Shown here: positions 6,901 to 8,069 of the stretch, piece after piece
How positions within the stretch are numbered: the first letter of the stretch is position 1
How the letters are laid out: every line of letters begins with the position of its first letter
Assembly (NCBI GenBank): GCA_913049755.1
Contig: CAJWXO010000053.1
Coordinates: 1-8,069, forward strand
Source: an uncultured Cryomorphaceae bacterium
GTDB taxonomy: Bacteria; Bacteroidota; Bacteroidia; Flavobacteriales; Schleiferiaceae
Reading direction: 5' to 3'
Length of the DNA: 8,069 nucleotides
The notes under the pieces: generated by a model
Told to the model about the DNA's origin: nothing
Seen by the model: only the letters and a program-made list of their open reading frames with translations
The model's database searches: none
Translations under genes and position numbers: made by a program

Positions 6901-6936
6901 ATATTTCCTTAATTAGTCTCAATTAGACGGAAATAT
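6901..6936 (+). repeat. Bulged inverted repeat containing direct repeat copy 2
   Basis: atatttcc (6901-6908) pairs with ggaaatat (6929-6936), and gtct (6916-6919) pairs with agac (6925-6928). Together they form a stem of 8 plus 4 pairs with a 7-base bulge on the left and a 5-base loop. The second direct repeat copy (6911-6924) forms the bulge, inner left arm and loop. The stem is mostly A-T and of modest strength. It would lie in the precursor leader of tRNA-Ser if transcription starts near 6880. Confidence 0.4.
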
Positions 6937-6968
6937 CAATCGAAAAATTATATCTCTAACTACCTTTA

Positions 6969-7055
6969 GGTGAGATGGGTGAGAGGCTTAAACCACCAGT
7001 TTGCTAAACTGGCGTACGGGTAACCGTACCGCGGGTTCGAATCCCGCTCTCACCG
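6969..7055 (+). tRNA. tRNA-Ser (anticodon GCU)
   Basis: An 87-nt class II tRNA that reads AGC and AGU serine codons. All arms can be drawn: acceptor GGTGAGA (6969-6975) with TCTCACC (7048-7054); D stem GGT/ACC; anticodon stem CCAGT/ACTGG around loop TTGCTAA with GCT at 7003-7005; a long variable arm, GTACGG/CCGTAC (7014-7019 with 7024-7029), as expected for serine; T stem GCGGG/CCCGC around TTCGAAT. The discriminator is G7055, as is usual for bacterial serine tRNAs. CCA is not encoded (the next bases are CAA), so it must be added after transcription. A strong terminator follows at once. Confidence 0.97.
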
Positions 7056-7056
7056 C

Positions 7057-7084
7057 AAAAAGGCCCCAAAAGGGGCCTTTTTTA
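7057..7084. terminator. Bidirectional rho-independent terminator
   Basis: aggcccc (7061-7067) and ggggcct (7072-7078) form a GC-rich stem around an AAAA loop. The stem is flanked by A residues on the left and a T run (7078-7083) on the right, so both strands read as a hairpin followed by U's. It ends the tRNA-Ser transcript and also the convergent T9SS cargo gene, whose stop codon (7084-7082) lies at the foot of the hairpin. Confidence 0.92.
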
Positions 7085-8068
7085 TTGCAGTTGGATTTTT
7101 ATCACTTCAATTCGTTCACCGCTATGATTTTGGAACTCTAGAAGATAAAGTCCTTTCGGTAAATAACTCAAGTTGAGAGATCCTTTTTCTTGAGTGAGCA
7201 TGGAACTATGAACAACTTGATTTAAATAGTTTTTTACTTGCACAGAACGTATGTTCAATTGCTGTTTCATTTCTACTGTAATTAAACCATCCACAGAAGG
7301 ATTAGGGTAGGTAATTATATTTTGCCGTATTCCATTTTCCTGTAACTGGATTCCTCCATTCCAAAATTCGATCCAATTCAAATTGAATGGAGATTGTGTT
7401 ATGTAAAGTCTAAGTATCTGTTCTCCTGCAGTAAGGGGTAAATTATAAGAATAGGTTTCCCAGTTTTGCCATCCTCCGGTAGCAGGAAAGCTGGCAGAAA
7501 GTAGAGTGCTTAAGACGGTTCCAGTCGAATCAACAACTTGAATATCTAAAGCACCAGCACTTTCAGAAGCTGTTCTAAAGTCTGCTTTATGCATACCGCT
7601 ATTTAGCACAAGAACTTCATAGTCTATATAGTCTCCTGGATCTAAATAGCCAATATTTTGTCCACCTGTAATGTCTTGGCATGTTTCGAGAGAAATACCT
7701 ACGGAATTGAGATAATCTTCAGCTTCAACTCTTCCGGGTATTAAATGTACACTTGGAAGTAAATTTTCAATGCTTTCGAGGGTGAAAGATTGAAGTAATG
7801 TCCCGTCTTTAGCCTGTATATTACCATTGAAACTTAGCTTTAGAACATCTGTAAATTTATATCCTGAATTTAAATCAATATGCAATACTCTTGATCGGTT
7901 CGAGTCACTTTCTATCGCAACTATTGTTTGGGTTACTCCGTTTGATGTTACAACAAAACCATTGGCTCCAGAGCCTTGGACGGGTAGAATAGATTTATTT
8001 AGTTGTATCGCTATTCTATTTGGTGTATCGATGTACCCATCAACAAATTCATAGTCAAGATTCGTTGT
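7082..8068 (-). CDS. C-terminal part of a secreted carbohydrate-binding protein: Ig-like, CBM6 and T9SS type A sorting domains (partial, 5' end outside window)
   Basis: The frame is open up to the right edge, giving 328 visible residues; a TTG at 7885 falls inside a domain and is not the start. Visible residues 1 to about 95 resemble a bacterial Ig-like (SwmB/Big_5-like) domain found next to catalytic modules (PNRIAIQLNKSI, then NGFVVTSNGV, ending KDGTLLQSF). Residues about 110-238 are a CBM6-type beta-sandwich: GRVEAEDY, GYLDPGDYIDYEV, ATGGWQNWETYS and FNLNWIEFW carry the aromatic and acidic residues typical of the family. Residues about 252-328 are a T9SS type A sorting domain (YPNPSVDGLITVE, then LPKGLYLLEF, ending in basic and hydrophobic residues). 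The likely role is binding polysaccharide at the surface or outside the cell; a glycoside hydrolase domain may lie upstream, but that is inference. Confidence 0.9.
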   Translation of the reverse strand, partial: TTNLDYEFVDGYIDTPNRIAIQLNKSILPVQGSGANGFVVTSNGVTQTIVAIESDSNRSRVLHIDLNSGYKFTDVLKLSFNGNIQAKDGTLLQSFTLESIENLLPSVHLIPGRVEAEDYLNSVGISLETCQDITGGQNIGYLDPGDYIDYEVLVLNSGMHKADFRTASESAGALDIQVVDSTGTVLSTLLSASFPATGGWQNWETYSYNLPLTAGEQILRLYITQSPFNLNWIEFWNGGIQLQENGIRQNIITYPNPSVDGLITVEMKQQLNIRSVQVKNYLNQVVHSSMLTQEKGSLNLSYLPKGLYLLEFQNHSGERIEVIKIQLQ

Positions 8069-8069
8069 T

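Larger units (their letters stand above)
6693..6968. other. AT-rich intergenic region between thiolase and tRNA-Ser
   Basis: This 276-bp gap separates the divergent thiolase gene and tRNA-Ser and should hold promoters for both. I see no plausible coding frame. It contains a candidate tRNA promoter motif, a pair of near-identical 14-bp direct repeats and a bulged stem-loop, listed separately. The part nearest the thiolase (6693-6840) is very AT-rich with no distinct motif. Confidence 0.6.

Noticed and set aside
7883..7885. TTG as start of the CBM6/T9SS protein
   Set aside because: The same frame continues without a stop to 8068 and encodes the first half of the Ig-like domain, so the true start is outside the window.
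7827..8054. Plus-strand 75-codon frame near the right edge
   Set aside because: It lies opposite the Ig-like domain coding region, which stays open to the edge.

Overview
The window is an AT-rich stretch from a member of the Bacteroidota. Both ends carry type IX secretion (T9SS) sorting domains, of type B on the left and type A on the right. Two matches to the Bacteroidota -7 promoter motif (TAnnTTTG) are present, Shine-Dalgarno sequences are absent or weak, and a YhfA-like OsmC and a signal-peptide-less NlpC/P60 protein both look like Bacteroidota versions. The class or genus cannot be fixed from sequence alone, although a Flavobacteriia-like organism would fit.

Layout. On the plus strand (1-1830), the tail of a large secreted protein ends in a T9SS type B domain. 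It overlaps by 4 bp an exported gamma-glutamyltransferase (ggt) with all main catalytic residues. Convergent to it on the minus strand (1824-4280) is a tightly packed selU-selD-osmC operon: tRNA 2-selenouridine synthase, selenophosphate synthetase and a small OsmC-family thiol redox protein, with a 4-bp overlap at one junction and a 4-bp gap at the other. A small coiled-coil lipoprotein gene diverges from selU at 4316. The next minus-strand operon (4721-6692) is a biosynthetic thiolase followed 4 bp later by an NlpC/P60 peptidase with an SH3-like domain. A 276-bp AT-rich intergenic region with a 14-bp direct repeat and a bulged stem-loop leads to a tRNA-Ser(GCU) on the plus strand. A strong hairpin terminator follows, shared with a convergent gene. 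That gene runs off the right edge and encodes an Ig-like domain, a family 6 carbohydrate-binding module and a T9SS type A sorting domain.

How the genes work together. SelD makes selenophosphate and SelU uses it to replace sulfur by selenium at the wobble 2-thiouridine of some tRNAs, so the pair is a complete selenouridine pathway. No selA, selB or selenoprotein gene is visible here. OsmC-family proteins are thiol peroxidases or redox proteins, so its coupling to selD hints at a redox role linked to selenium, which is inference. GGT cleaves glutathione and gamma-glutamyl peptides outside the cytoplasm. The thiolase and the NlpC/P60 protein have no obvious joint pathway.

Most of the window is ordinary, well-known gene families; I did not find a clearly new system. 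The points most worth a second look are at selU: an alanine in place of the invariant Walker A glycine, and an ATG followed at once by TAG in frame upstream of the usable start, with family-like residues between. Also notable are a run of eight G/C bases inside osmC and the repeat-containing leader of the tRNA.
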